Source: Acidothermaceae bacterium (GTDB taxonomy: Bacteria; Actinomycetota; Actinomycetes; Acidothermales; Acidothermaceae). Taken from it: a stretch of 15,079 nt of DNA. Under the pieces are notes generated by a model, which had not been told where the DNA came from, did not search any database, and was given only the letters and a program-made list of their open reading frames with translations. The translations under genes were made by a program, and so were the position numbers. Positions 6,111 to 14,454 of the stretch are shown in pieces. The stretch lies in assembly GCA_025925185.1 (NCBI GenBank), contig JAICLV010000052.1:1-15079 (forward strand), written 5' to 3'. Within the stretch, counting starts at the first letter, position 1, and each line of letters starts with the position of its first letter.

Positions 6111-7258
6111 TTCGGTGCCTTGGCTTCGCTGGGGTCCGGCTCCGCGTGCGCCGACAGCAACTCCCAGTAGGCGGCCTCGTAGCCGGCGGCCATTGCGGCG
6201 ACGCTGAACAGATCCTCCACATGGCGTCGGCACTCGGCGGCCCCGATCGTGGCCGCGCGCAAGACCGCGTCGGGGAGTTCGGCGGGCTGATCCACCACGA
6301 CGCCGGTGCGGCCGTCGACCACCACCTCGGAAACCGAGCCGCGGCGCAACGCCACCACCGGCGTGCCGCACGCCATCGCCTCGATCATCACCAGCCCAAA
6401 CGGCTCCTCCCAGCAGATCGGGAAAAGCAGGCAACGCGCGCCCGCGAGCAGCTCACGCTTGGCACCGGCGTCGGCGACGCCATACACGACCGTGTCCGGC
6501 CCCAGGCGCGGCGCGACCTCGCGGTCGAAGTAGTCGCGTTCGAGCGACTCGTCACACTTGCCAGCCAGCACGATCGGCACGCCCGCGGCCCGCGCCGCGT
6601 CAATGGCCAGGTGGGGAGCCTTGGCGGGATGGAATCGCCCGAGGAAGAGCGCGTAATCGTCCTTCTCGGCCCGGAAGGGGAAGGTCTCGACCCGAATCGC
6701 GTTGTGCACGGTGGCGATCCACGGCAGGTGCGGCGCGGCCGCGCGCTGGGCCGCGGCGATCGCGACGACGCGCACGGTGTCTCGCAGCGCCTCGTAGTAC
6801 TCGCCGGAGGCACCGCCCACCGGCCCGTGCACGGTGACGATCGTGGGAGCCAGCCGTCCTCGGGCGAGCAGCGGCCCCGCCAGCGTGTGGTCGTGCACCA
6901 CGTCGACGTCACGCTCCTCGAGCGCAGCGGCCACCCGTGCGGCATGCAGTACCTCCGGCAAGGGCTCGCCGAGCTGGCTGGCGACCGGCTCGTCGTAGGT
7001 CGAGACGAAGTGCTGTGCCTTCGTGCCGTGCGCGCCGGCACCAATCAACGTGACCTCGTGCCCGCGGTCGACCAGCGCGTCGACAAGGTCCGCGACGACC
7101 GACTCGACGCCGCCGTAGCCCTTGGGGGGCACCGTGAAGTACGCAGGCGCCACCATCGCGATACGAATCGAGTCCGGCTTCAGCCACGGCGTGATTGACG
7201 GTTGGGTGATCGCTGAAAGCGTGCCGCTGACCTCCGCCGAAACCGTTGATTGGCTCAT
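6098..7258 (-). CDS. Glycosyltransferase family 4 (GT-B fold)
   Basis: This is a 386-residue cytoplasmic or membrane-associated retaining glycosyltransferase. The N-terminal domain opens RIAMVAPAYFTVPPKGYGG then VESVV, typical of GT4 enzymes. VHDHTLAGPLL and TIVTVHGPVGG follow. The C-terminal Glycos_transf_1 domain has ALFLGRFHPAKAPHLAIDAA and the E-x7-E donor site in WEEPFGLVMIEAMACG. Donor and acceptor cannot be read from sequence. ATG at 7258 is chosen over a longer in-frame extension to 7387 because GGGAGG lies five bases before it, while the extension is low-complexity and arginine-rich. It is 198 bases downstream of the glycosidase gene on the same strand, and the two probably serve one glucan or glycoside pathway (inference). 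Confidence 0.9.
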   Translation of the reverse strand: MSQSTVSAEVSGTLSAITQPSITPWLKPDSIRIAMVAPAYFTVPPKGYGGVESVVADLVDALVDRGHEVTLIGAGAHGTKAQHFVSTYDEPVASQLGEPLPEVLHAARVAAALEERDVDVVHDHTLAGPLLARGRLAPTIVTVHGPVGGASGEYYEALRDTVRVVAIAAAQRAAAPHLPWIATVHNAIRVETFPFRAEKDDYALFLGRFHPAKAPHLAIDAARAAGVPIVLAGKCDESLERDYFDREVAPRLGPDTVVYGVADAGAKRELLAGARCLLFPICWEEPFGLVMIEAMACGTPVVALRRGSVSEVVVDGRTGVVVDQPAELPDAVLRAATIGAAECRRHVEDLFSVAAMAAGYEAAYWELLSAHAEPDPSEAKAPKLAS

Positions 7259-7456
7259 CACGGCCTCCCGTCGTGTGGGCCTCCGGCTTCGTGGCCGGCA
7301 GACGAGGCGAGACGACGCGCTGGTGGCGGCAGACCCATGCCGCGGCAGCGGGACGAGTCGACGCCTGCTAGACCCCGAGCCGGTCAACCACCAATTCCTG
7401 CGCGGCAGGCTGCGTGGTCGGACGGCGCCGAAGTCACGAAGAGGATAAAACGAAAC

Positions 7457-9637
7457 TTAGAACTCGCTCAACAGGTCGCCGGCGGTCGCGGTTTGAGGTC
7501 CGGCAGGTCGCTGGTGGGCCCCGAACCGCTCCAGCGCGACGCCTTCTGGCAGCCCAGAGACGTCCCACCCGTCGCGGGTGACCTGCACCGACACGGCGGC
7601 GCCGGCGACGTGCAGCTGCTCGACCTGGAGCGGTAGCCACTCCGGCGGCACCGCCGGATCCACCGCGAGGACGCCGTGCGGAACGTCGGGTTCAAACCGC
7701 AGCAGGGTGCGCAACATCAACAGCACAGACGCCGACGCCCAGGCTTGCGGCGAGCACGACGTGGGGTACGGGACCGGCGCGCCGCCGAACTCCGCACGGT
7801 CGAACCCGCAGAACAATTCGGGCAGCCGGCCGCCCATTTGCTTGGCGGCGTCGATCATGCCTTGGACGACGCGCTGCGCGTCAGCGACGAAGCCGTAGCG
7901 CATGAGTCCCGCGGCGACGATCGCATTGTCGTGGGGCCACACCGACCCGTTGTGGTAGCTCATCGGGTTGTACGCCCCCATCAGCGCGCTCAAAGTGCGC
8001 ACACCGAAGCCGGTGAACATGTCGGCGCTAAGCAGCCGCCGGGCAACTGCCGCCGCCCGATCCTCCTCGACGATGCCGGTCCATAGACAATGCCCGATGT
8101 TGGAGGTGACCGAGTCGACCGGCCGCTTCTCACGATCGAGAGCGACCGCGTAAAACCCTTCCTCGGGCAGCCAGAACTGATCGTTGAACCTCCGCTTGAG
8201 CTCACCCGCCGTCGCGGCCCAATGCGCCGCGGCGTCGTGGTCGCCGAATGCGGCCGCGAGTCGGGCTCGGGCCAGGTACGCGGCGTACGCGTAGCCTTGC
8301 ACCTCGGCGAGCGCGATCGGCGGCTCGGCCAACGCGCCAGACGCGAAATTGATCCCGTCGAAAGAGTCCTTCCAGCCTTGATTGACCAGCCCCCTGTCCG
8401 TCGCACGGCGGTATTCAACGAACCCGTCGCGATCGCGGTCCCCGTATTCCCCTATCCAGGCGATCGCCGCGTCGGCATGAGGCAACAACGTCTCGATCTC
8501 GGCAAGCGGAGATCCCCAACGGCGGCACTCGTCCAGGACCATGACAAAAAGGGGTGTGGCGTCGACGCTGCCGTAGTAGACGCCCGCCTCGCCCAACCCG
8601 ATTCCGCCTTGGGGCATGGACCGGGCCTCGTGCAAGATCCGGCCCGGTTGCTCCTCGCTTCGCTCGTCGACGCGGATGCCTTGCAGGTCGGCTAACGTTC
8701 GCAGCGTTCCCAGTGCCACCGACCGGTCGAGCGGCAACAACATCCAACTCGTGAGCAACGAGTCACGACCAAACAACGCCATGAACCACGGCGCTCCCGC
8801 AGCGACCACCGTGCGCGTCGGATGCTCCTGGTCGTCGAATACCCGTAGCACTCCCAGGTCCTCGACGCTCGTTGACAGCAACCGGGACAGCCGCGGGTCG
8901 GGCGCGCTCAAGCGCGGCGCCTCGCGCCGCCACTGCGCGAGGCGAGTGGCGGGCTTGCTGGTATGCACCGGCTCGCCCGGCACGTGGCGCGGCGAAACCT
9001 CCTCCCCGCCAAGCACGGGAATTGCCTGCGCCCACACAAATTTCTCGGCACGCGGCGGCACCACCAACTGCCACGACAGCACGTCACCGCCGATCGCGTG
9101 TCCCTCGCTGGCGACGATGACGACACCGCGGCTGTCGACACCGAAGTCGCAACTCAACGCGATCCCACGAGGGTCGGGGATCACCGCGATCTTCCTCCGC
9201 TGAAACACCCGTCCTTCTTTGACCTCGAACAGGCCGCCGAAGTCCGCACCGAAAGTGAGCGCCAAGCCCACGGCGGCCGGCTCCTGACCGAGGTTGCGGA
9301 CGGTGATCTGCTCGACCATTCCGTCCGCGACAAGCCGGTGACGAACCACCAGCAGCGTGCTGTCAGCCTCGCCGCTGCGAGGTGGCCTCCGGGCGATGAA
9401 GGTGGCTTCGTACCCGTTGGGCGAGATCGCGCTCAACGGATCGAGCCGCTGTCGGTTGACCTCGAGCTCCCACCGGCTCACGACCCTGGTGTCTCGAAAA
9501 AACAGTCCTTGCTCCGCGCCTTCGCGGATGTCACCGGTGCGGCCGCAGATGCAAAAGGAGACACCCTCGACCAAGGTCACCGTCCCCGGCGCGCCCGACT
9601 GCCGAGGAGCGCCCTGGTACGCCCAGTCCTCTGTCAC
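7457..9637 (-). CDS. Amylo-alpha-1,6-glucosidase / glycogen debranching-type protein
   Basis: This is a 726-residue putative glycoside hydrolase. The N-terminal beta-rich debranching-enzyme domain carries VTLVEGVSFCICGRTGDI and GLFFRDTRVVSRWEL, typical of the GDE_N family. The C-terminal (alpha/alpha)6-barrel carries APWFMALFGRDSLLTSW, YYGSVDATPLFVMVL, GWKDSFDGINF and SYHNGSVWPHDNAIVAAGL. In related barrels the acidic residue of GWKDSFD is a catalytic candidate. The substrate is not established; relatives act on alpha-glucans or small alpha-glucosides. There is no signal peptide, so it is cytoplasmic. Two in-frame GTG starts exist, 9652 and 9637. The second is preferred because GAGGGG lies seven bases before it. 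The glycosyltransferase gene follows downstream on the same strand. Confidence 0.9.
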   Translation of the reverse strand: MTEDWAYQGAPRQSGAPGTVTLVEGVSFCICGRTGDIREGAEQGLFFRDTRVVSRWELEVNRQRLDPLSAISPNGYEATFIARRPPRSGEADSTLLVVRHRLVADGMVEQITVRNLGQEPAAVGLALTFGADFGGLFEVKEGRVFQRRKIAVIPDPRGIALSCDFGVDSRGVVIVASEGHAIGGDVLSWQLVVPPRAEKFVWAQAIPVLGGEEVSPRHVPGEPVHTSKPATRLAQWRREAPRLSAPDPRLSRLLSTSVEDLGVLRVFDDQEHPTRTVVAAGAPWFMALFGRDSLLTSWMLLPLDRSVALGTLRTLADLQGIRVDERSEEQPGRILHEARSMPQGGIGLGEAGVYYGSVDATPLFVMVLDECRRWGSPLAEIETLLPHADAAIAWIGEYGDRDRDGFVEYRRATDRGLVNQGWKDSFDGINFASGALAEPPIALAEVQGYAYAAYLARARLAAAFGDHDAAAHWAATAGELKRRFNDQFWLPEEGFYAVALDREKRPVDSVTSNIGHCLWTGIVEEDRAAAVARRLLSADMFTGFGVRTLSALMGAYNPMSYHNGSVWPHDNAIVAAGLMRYGFVADAQRVVQGMIDAAKQMGGRLPELFCGFDRAEFGGAPVPYPTSCSPQAWASASVLLMLRTLLRFEPDVPHGVLAVDPAVPPEWLPLQVEQLHVAGAAVSVQVTRDGWDVSGLPEGVALERFGAHQRPAGPQTATAGDLLSEF

Positions 9638-9687
9638 GCCCAGACCCCTCACTCAGAGACTCGTCCCACTGAATGGATCTGCATCCA

Positions 9688-9716
9688 GCATTAACACCCA
9701 ACCGGGCTAGGCCCAA
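9688..9716 (-). promoter_or_regulatory. Possible promoter of the debranching-enzyme gene, TTGGGC -17- TAATGC
   Basis: On the minus strand TTGGGC (9716-9711) and TAATGC (9693-9688) are separated by 17 bases, with the predicted start about 40 bases before the GTG at 9637. Both hexamers are only partial matches to consensus, so this is a tentative call. Confidence 0.3.
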
Positions 9717-9737
9717 TCCCGACGCGCGGACGGCGTG

Positions 9738-10349
9738 TCAGCGAGCGGCGACGCCGCGCAACGCGGCGTCGACCAGTCGGACCGCAAGATCCGCCGGCGG
9801 CTCCTGACCCGGATTCCAGTGCACCCGGTACACCAGCATGGGCGCGGTGACCAGCAGCTCGGCGACCTCGATGTCGACGTCGGCCCGCAACTCCCCCTTT
9901 TCCTGCCAATGCCGCAACACCGACTCGAGCAACCGGCGTCGACGCTCAACGACAATGCTCTTGTACTTGCGCGCGATCTCGGGGTTGCGATCCGACTCCG
10001 CGACCATCCACGCGTACAACTGCCCGCGGCCGGGGTGCACCGACCGCCCGATCAAGCCGATCACCAACGTGAGCAGGTCGTCGCGCAACGACGTGCCCGG
10101 CAACGCCGGCGGCTGGTCCTCGACGGTGGCCAACGCGTCGAGGATCAACGCCTCCTTGTTCGGCCAGCGCCGGTAAATCGTCGCCTTGGCCACTCCGGCG
10201 CGCGCGGCCACTTGTTCGATCGCCAGCGAGGCGACGCCCGACTCCGTGAGAAGTTCGAGCGTCGCCTCCACGATCGCGTGGTCGGCGTCGGCGCTACGGG
10301 GCCGTCCTGGGGGACGGCGGTCGTCCGTCGCGTCGGCGCGTGGTCCCAT
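9738..10349 (-). CDS. TetR/AcrR-family transcriptional regulator
   Basis: This 203-residue repressor-type protein has the N-terminal TetR HTH: AIVEATLELLTESGVASLAIEQVAARAGVAKATIYRRWPNKEALILDAL, from about residue 24 to 72. A divergent all-helical ligand-binding and dimerisation domain follows. The ATG at 10349 overlaps the transporter stop as TAATG, so the two are translationally coupled. The longer in-frame extension upstream is the transporter sequence in another frame. It most likely represses its own operon by binding the two matching inverted repeats at 11938-11958 and 11986-12006 upstream of the transporter, and is released by a compound the transporter exports. The ligand is unknown. 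Confidence 0.93.
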   Translation of the reverse strand: MGPRADATDDRRPPGRPRSADADHAIVEATLELLTESGVASLAIEQVAARAGVAKATIYRRWPNKEALILDALATVEDQPPALPGTSLRDDLLTLVIGLIGRSVHPGRGQLYAWMVAESDRNPEIARKYKSIVVERRRRLLESVLRHWQEKGELRADVDIEVAELLVTAPMLVYRVHWNPGQEPPADLAVRLVDAALRGVAAR

Positions 10350-11917
10350 TACCCAGCCATCTCCTTCACCGGCTCGACAGGCTGCGCGTCCATCGTGACT
10401 TCCCCACGTCGTCCGGGCAAGAAAGCGAACGCGACGAACGCGCCGAGCACACCGACGGCGGCCGAGCACAACGCGGCGATGTGCATCGCGTGCACGAAGG
10501 CGGTGTTCGCGTCACCGAGGATGGACGACGGCAGGTGCGCCTGTCCGACGATCGAGTGCGTCGCCTCGACCGACTTCTCCATCGCCGCGCGCAGCTTGTC
10601 GGGCACGCCCGTCGCCTGCAGCGCCGGGGCGAGCTTGTCTCGGTAGGACGACGCGAGCACCGTGCCGATCACCGCGATGCCGATCGCGCCACCGACCTGC
10701 CGGGCGACGTTGTTGATGGCCGAGCCCGCGCCCGCCTTCTCGCGCGGCACAGAAGACATGATGGACTCGGTGGCCGGCGGCATGATGGTGCCGATCGCCA
10801 AGCCCTGCAACAAGAACAGCGTCTCGAGCACCCAGATCGAGGAATGCGTGCCGACCGCGAGGTAACCCACGAACGTCGCGGCCATCACCGCCAAGCCGAC
10901 TGTGCACACCGCCTTCGCGCCCCAGCGCTTCACCCAGTCGGCGCTGCGGGTCGACGCGACCAGTTGTGCCAACGCGAACGGCAGCATGCTCACACCCGCG
11001 GCCAGCGGTGAGTAGCCGCGCGCGGTCTGCAGGTAGAAGACCACGAAGAACGTCACGCCCATGAGCGCGAAGAACACCAGGCCGATCGCGCCGACAGCGG
11101 CGGAGAACCGCGGGTCTTTGAACAACGCCATGTCGAGGCTCGGGTGGTCGATGCGCCGTTCGTACATCACGAACGCGGCCAGCACCGCCGCGCCGGCAGT
11201 CAACGGCAGCAGCACGCTCGTCGCGACCACCGTGCCGAGGTCGCCGATGCGGATGATCGCGTAAATCACCAGCACCAAGCCGACGACTTCGAGCAGCACG
11301 CCGAACGGGTCGAGGCGCCCAGAACGCGAGTTGCGCGACTCAGGCACGAACGCGCGGACCAAGAAGCCCCCGATGACGACGATGGGCACGTTGATGAGGA
11401 ACACGCTGCCCCACCAGAAGTGCCCGAGCAGCGAGCCACCGACGATGGGTCCGATGGCGATGCCGAGGCCGACCGCTCCGGCCCAGATGCCGATCGCCTT
11501 CGGCCGCTCTCGAGGCTCGAACACGTTGGTGATGATCGCGAGCGTCGATGGCATCACCGCCGCGCCTCCGAGGCCCATCAAAGCGCGGGCCGCGACCAGT
11601 TGGCCTGGACTTTGGGCGTAGGCGGAGGCGAGCGATGCGACGCCGAAGATGGCAAAGCCGACTAGCAAGATGCGCCGTCGTCCGACCCGGTCGCCGATCA
11701 CGCCCCAGCTGAGCAGCATGCCGGCGAACACCAGGGTGTAGGAGTTGATCGCCCACTCGAGCGCGCTCTGGCTCGCGCCCAGACCGTTCGGCTTGGGATC
11801 GGCCAGCACCTTGAGCGCGACGTTGAGCACCGTGTTGTCGAGCACCACGATGAGCAGGCTCACGATCAAGACCCCGAGGATGCCCCAGCGTCGGTCGTGC
11901 AAAGTCTTCTCGTCCAT
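10349..11917 (-). CDS. MFS efflux transporter, DHA2 (EmrB/QacA) type
   Basis: This 522-residue inner-membrane proton antiporter has a hydrophobic profile consistent with 14 transmembrane helices. Family motifs are [12 protein letters not shown] in helix 1 (motif D1, Asp27), [12 protein letters not shown] (motif A, about 71-82) and [12 protein letters not shown] (motif C, the antiporter signature, about 150-161). Such pumps export drugs, dyes or antibiotics; the substrate cannot be read from the sequence. The ATG at 11917 has GGGGAGG four bases upstream, and the longer frame to 12160 is rejected as an arginine-rich extension through the operator region. It is the first gene of an operon with the TetR regulator, which overlaps its stop codon by one base. 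Confidence 0.94.
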   Translation of the reverse strand: MDEKTLHDRRWGILGVLIVSLLIVVLDNTVLNVALKVLADPKPNGLGASQSALEWAINSYTLVFAGMLLSWGVIGDRVGRRRILLVGFAIFGVASLASAYAQSPGQLVAARALMGLGGAAVMPSTLAIITNVFEPRERPKAIGIWAGAVGLGIAIGPIVGGSLLGHFWWGSVFLINVPIVVIGGFLVRAFVPESRNSRSGRLDPFGVLLEVVGLVLVIYAIIRIGDLGTVVATSVLLPLTAGAAVLAAFVMYERRIDHPSLDMALFKDPRFSAAVGAIGLVFFALMGVTFFVVFYLQTARGYSPLAAGVSMLPFALAQLVASTRSADWVKRWGAKAVCTVGLAVMAATFVGYLAVGTHSSIWVLETLFLLQGLAIGTIMPPATESIMSSVPREKAGAGSAINNVARQVGGAIGIAVIGTVLASSYRDKLAPALQATGVPDKLRAAMEKSVEATHSIVGQAHLPSSILGDANTAFVHAMHIAALCSAAVGVLGAFVAFAFLPGRRGEVTMDAQPVEPVKEMAG

Positions 11918-11937
11918 GTCGCCTCCCCGAAGGAATC

Positions 11938-11958
11938 GATACGCTGTCGTTTCGTAAC
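11938..11958. promoter_or_regulatory. TetR operator candidate 1, GATACG-N9-CGTAAC
   Basis: This 21-bp inverted repeat has 6-bp half-sites, 5 of 6 positions symmetric. It sits just downstream of the predicted transcription start of the MFS gene. It shares 16 of 21 positions with the second copy at 11986-12006, far above chance for two sites 48 bp apart. Confidence 0.65.
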
Positions 11959-11965
11959 TCGGACG

Positions 11966-11994
11966 ACGATAGCGCCGTCGCCTGCGATACGCAA
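11966..11994 (-). promoter_or_regulatory. MFS-tetR operon promoter, TTGCGT -17- TATCGT
   Basis: On the minus strand TTGCGT (11994-11989) and TATCGT (11971-11966) have a 17-base spacer. The -35 lies inside operator 2, and the predicted start falls at the edge of operator 1. That is the arrangement expected for repression by promoter occlusion. Confidence 0.5.
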
Positions 11995-12006
11995 CCGTCT
12001 CGTATC
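11986..12006. promoter_or_regulatory. TetR operator candidate 2, GATACG-N9-CGTATC
   Basis: This 21-bp inverted repeat has perfect 6-bp half-sites, with the same nine-base centre length as the copy at 11938-11958. It overlaps the predicted -35 of the MFS operon. It may also influence the divergent panB gene, whose start is 125 bases away. Confidence 0.7.
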
Positions 12007-12130
12007 GAAAATATCTCCAGGCTGGGTCTGGCGCGTCGCGCGCCGGGGCGGACGCGCCGGCCGACCCGATCGTGGGACGATGGCGGTGCCCGGGTACGCC
12101 GTCCGACGACTCGAGGCATGGAGGCCTGTG

Positions 12131-12970
12131 ATGAGCACCCACAACACCCCGAACCGCCAAGGCAAGAGCCCCCGCCGGGTCACGATTCGCGACCTGCGCG
12201 AGCGCAAGGATCGCGGCGAGCGCTTCGCGATGCTCACGTCGTACGACACCCTGACCGCCGGCATTTTCGAGGCGGCCGGCGTCGACGTTCTTCTCGTCGG
12301 CGACTCCGCCGCGAACACCGTCCTCGGATACCCCGACACATTGTCGGTGACGATCGACGAGTTGCTGCCGCTAGTGCGCGCCGTGGTGCGCGGAACCTCG
12401 ACGGCGATGGTGGTCGCCGATTTGCCGTTCGGCTCTTACCAGGCGTCTCCGCAACATGCGCTCGACGCCGCGGTGCGATTTATGAAAGAGGCCGGCGCGC
12501 AAGCCGTGAAGTTCGAAGGCGGCGCTCGCGTCGCCGAGCATCTGCGCACCGTCGTCGACGCGGGCATCCCGGTCATGGCGCACATCGGCTTTACGCCGCA
12601 AAGTGTGCACGGCTTGGGCGGATATCGAGTGCAAGGCCGTGGCGACGACGCGGATCGCATCCTCAAAGACGCGCACGCGTTGCAAGACGCGGGCGCGTTC
12701 GCGATCGTGCTGGAGTTGGTGCCCGCACAACTCGCTGCACGAGTCACCGCCGAGTTGCGCATCCCGACGATCGGCATCGGAGCGGGCGTCGAGTGCGACG
12801 CGCAGGTGCTCGTCTGGACCGACATGGCCGGCTTAGGCGCTGGCGGGCAGCCGAAGTTCGTCAAGCCGTACGCCGATTTGCGCGGCACGTTGCTCGACGC
12901 CGCCCATCGCTTCGCCGACGACGTCGTCGCGGGTCGCTACCCGGACGACGAGCACTCCTACGGTGGATAA
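12131..12970 (+). CDS. panB: Ketopantoate hydroxymethyltransferase (PanB)
   Basis: It transfers a hydroxymethyl group from methylene-tetrahydrofolate to 2-oxoisovalerate, the first committed step of pantothenate and CoA synthesis, in the cytoplasm. The length of 279 residues is normal. Motifs are [19 protein letters not shown] (34-52), [12 protein letters not shown] with metal-binding Asp58, [11 protein letters not shown] with Asp97, VKFEGG (126-131), [20 protein letters not shown] (150-169), LELVP with the probable catalytic Glu195, and [18 protein letters not shown]. The ATG at 12131 has GGAGG six bases upstream. The next gene starts within its last codons (8-base overlap). It is divergent from the MFS operon. 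Confidence 0.96.
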   Translation: MSTHNTPNRQGKSPRRVTIRDLRERKDRGERFAMLTSYDTLTAGIFEAAGVDVLLVGDSAANTVLGYPDTLSVTIDELLPLVRAVVRGTSTAMVVADLPFGSYQASPQHALDAAVRFMKEAGAQAVKFEGGARVAEHLRTVVDAGIPVMAHIGFTPQSVHGLGGYRVQGRGDDADRILKDAHALQDAGAFAIVLELVPAQLAARVTAELRIPTIGIGAGVECDAQVLVWTDMAGLGAGGQPKFVKPYADLRGTLLDAAHRFADDVVAGRYPDDEHSYGG

Positions 12971-13559
12971 GGCACGCGCGCTCGCGTTGCGCGACCTGCT
13001 GGCGGGCACCGGTTGGGTCGAGCGCACCCGCTCATTTGGACGCTCGCTTCGTCACGCGCCACACGAGACGGGCGGGCTGCTCGTCGTCGGCACGCCATCC
13101 GAAGATCCGTGGCACTTCGCCGCGCACTTGGACGACGAGGCGCGGTGGGGGCAACTGCCGCAGCTCACGCCGACGTTGATTCGGTGGTCTCCCCCACCCA
13201 ACGCGCCAGCGCACTTGTCCATCGGTCTGGAGCGACTTGAGCAAGTGCGCCGCAACGAGACGGTGTTCGTCGTGGCGCCGGAGGATCCGACGGCGCCGCT
13301 GCTCGAACGTGTCGCCGACGCGCGCAAAATCGGGGCGACCGTGTTCGCGATGGACGCCGGTGATTCTGAGTTGCAATCACTCGCGCATGAGTCGCTGCTG
13401 GTCCCCGCGTCGGCGCCGGAAGGTCTGATCGTTCCTGAGTTCGACGTCGTCACGCACTTGGTGAGCACCGCGGCCGGTGAGAACGACGAGCTGCCGAAGT
13501 CGCTGCTCGGCGCGATGCGTTCGCGACTCGCCCGGCTCCTCGATTCGGTCGGCGACTAG
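12963..13559 (+). CDS. Unrecognised 198-residue protein with SIS-like stretch, coupled to panB
   Basis: I do not recognise this family. The start is GTG at 12963, overlapping the panB stop by 8 bases, so translation is probably coupled. Residues about 99-145 resemble the core of a sugar-isomerase (SIS) fold. A strand [14 protein letters not shown] is followed by a helix with [11 protein letters not shown], then [14 protein letters not shown], the order seen in SIS domains. Residues 39-60 ([22 protein letters not shown]) may form an earlier strand-helix unit. It has no membrane segment or signal peptide. A role linked to CoA synthesis or to a phosphosugar is possible from context only. Confidence 0.85.
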   Translation: MDKARALALRDLLAGTGWVERTRSFGRSLRHAPHETGGLLVVGTPSEDPWHFAAHLDDEARWGQLPQLTPTLIRWSPPPNAPAHLSIGLERLEQVRRNETVFVVAPEDPTAPLLERVADARKIGATVFAMDAGDSELQSLAHESLLVPASAPEGLIVPEFDVVTHLVSTAAGENDELPKSLLGAMRSRLARLLDSVGD

Positions 13560-13602
13560 CCGCGCCACCTTCGTCCGACACGCGAGCCTCTGGTGGCGCG
13601 GC
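13559..13602. terminator. Strong hairpin between convergent genes
   Basis: The arms GCCGCGCCACC (13559-13569) and GGTGGCGCGGC (13592-13602) are perfectly complementary over 11 bp with a 22-base loop, starting at the stop codon of the panB-linked gene. No U-run follows. It is likely a terminator or transcript-end stabiliser, possibly acting on both convergent units. Confidence 0.55.
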
Positions 13603-13659
13603 ACACTGCGTGCTAGGCAACGCCACGCGCAAAGAGGGACGCCGTCGTCGAACAAGGTC

Positions 13660-14292
13660 TCAAGAGCTGGCCGCGTCACGGGTGCGGTGGCGGCGGCGCA
13701 CCCACCACAATGCGATCAATCCGATGACGACGACGCCGAGAACGCAGTAGCTGACGATGCTGATCGTGGAGTTCACCTTGCGCCACGCGTTTCCCGCGAG
13801 GTAGCCAGCAACGACAACCGCGGTCGCCCACACCACGCCACCTGCGAGATTCCAGACGAGGAAACTTCGGTAACGCATACGGGAGACGCCCGCAAAGCCA
13901 GGAACGAGCGCGCGCAACGCGGCAGTGAAGCGACCGACGAAGACGGCGCGCCCGCCAAATCGACGGATCAACTCCTTCGTTCGATCGACGTGTTCGGGCT
14001 TGACGAATCGCTCGGGCAACTTGCCAAGCAACGTGTCGCCAAAACGCGCTCCGACGAAGTAACCGACAGAGTCACCGATGACGGCGCCGGCAATCGCGAC
14101 GACGATGACGAGCCACAGCTGCAACTTGCTCTCGAACGCCAGCACACCGCCGAGCAAGCACGCGATTTCACCTGGGAAGACGAAACCGAGAAACACCGAA
14201 GCCTCAAGTGCGGGCATCGCGAACACGATGAGCAATGCGAGCCACGGCGGAAGCCGAAGGATGTGTTCAACAAGCCCGTCCACGGGGAACAT
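13660..14292 (-). CDS. DedA/SNARE-associated family membrane protein
   Basis: This is a roughly 210-residue polytopic inner-membrane protein of the DedA superfamily. Members are implicated in lipid-carrier or phospholipid flipping, envelope homeostasis and antimicrobial resistance. Conserved features are PALEASVFLGFVFPGE near the N-terminus (membrane acidic residue and re-entrant loop), IGDSVGYFVGARFGD, and FVGRFTAALRALVPGFAG then MRYRSFLVWN, which holds the functionally important arginines. A C-terminal helix ends in a basic tail. The start is uncertain: ATG at 14292 or GTG two codons upstream at 14298. Neither has a well-spaced Shine-Dalgarno, so a leaderless start is possible. It is convergent with the panB-linked gene and divergent from the H1-like gene. 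Confidence 0.92.
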   Translation of the reverse strand: MFPVDGLVEHILRLPPWLALLIVFAMPALEASVFLGFVFPGEIACLLGGVLAFESKLQLWLVIVVAIAGAVIGDSVGYFVGARFGDTLLGKLPERFVKPEHVDRTKELIRRFGGRAVFVGRFTAALRALVPGFAGVSRMRYRSFLVWNLAGGVVWATAVVVAGYLAGNAWRKVNSTISIVSYCVLGVVVIGLIALWWVRRRHRTRDAASS

Positions 14293-14304
14293 CCTCACGC
14301 ATTA

Positions 14305-14318
14305 CGTGTCGCGACACG
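14305..14318. promoter_or_regulatory. 14-bp perfect palindrome upstream of dedA
   Basis: CGTGTCGCGACACG is a perfect 14-bp palindrome 13 bases upstream of the dedA ATG, in the divergent gap. Its position suits a repressor site for dedA. I cannot name the binding protein. Confidence 0.4.
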
Positions 14319-14414
14319 CTGTAGGAGTGAAGGGTGACGCGAAAATGTGTCGAAACAACGCGGCATGGTTACTCGCATCCGCGTGTGCTCAGTGTCATCG
14401 TAGGAATCGAAGAC

Positions 14415-14432
14415 TCCGGTCGAATGACCGGA
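14415..14432. promoter_or_regulatory. Perfect inverted repeat TCCGGTC-GAAT-GACCGGA in leader of H1-like gene
   Basis: Seven-bp perfect arms with a four-base centre end 10 bases before the GAGGAGG ribosome site of the next gene. The element could be an mRNA tetraloop hairpin controlling translation, or a protein-binding operator. The promoter of the gene was not identified. Confidence 0.45.
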
Positions 14433-14454
14433 CCCAGCTGCCGAGGAGGCACGT

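Noticed and set aside
7259..7456. Gap between the debranching enzyme and the glycosyltransferase as a possible small gene or RNA
   Set aside because: Only a 5-bp hairpin (CCGGC-ttcgtg-GCCGG, 7283-7298) and overlapping shadow frames are visible; nothing supports a gene or a structured RNA.
12030..12044. GGCGCG-TCG-CGCGCC inverted repeat upstream of panB as an operator
   Set aside because: Pure G/C arms of 6 bp are expected often at this composition, and it is not placed against a recognisable promoter.
11918..12160. N-terminal extension of the MFS transporter to 603 residues
   Set aside because: The extension is arginine-rich, runs through the two operators and the promoter, and lacks a ribosome site, whereas the ATG at 11917 has GGGGAGG.
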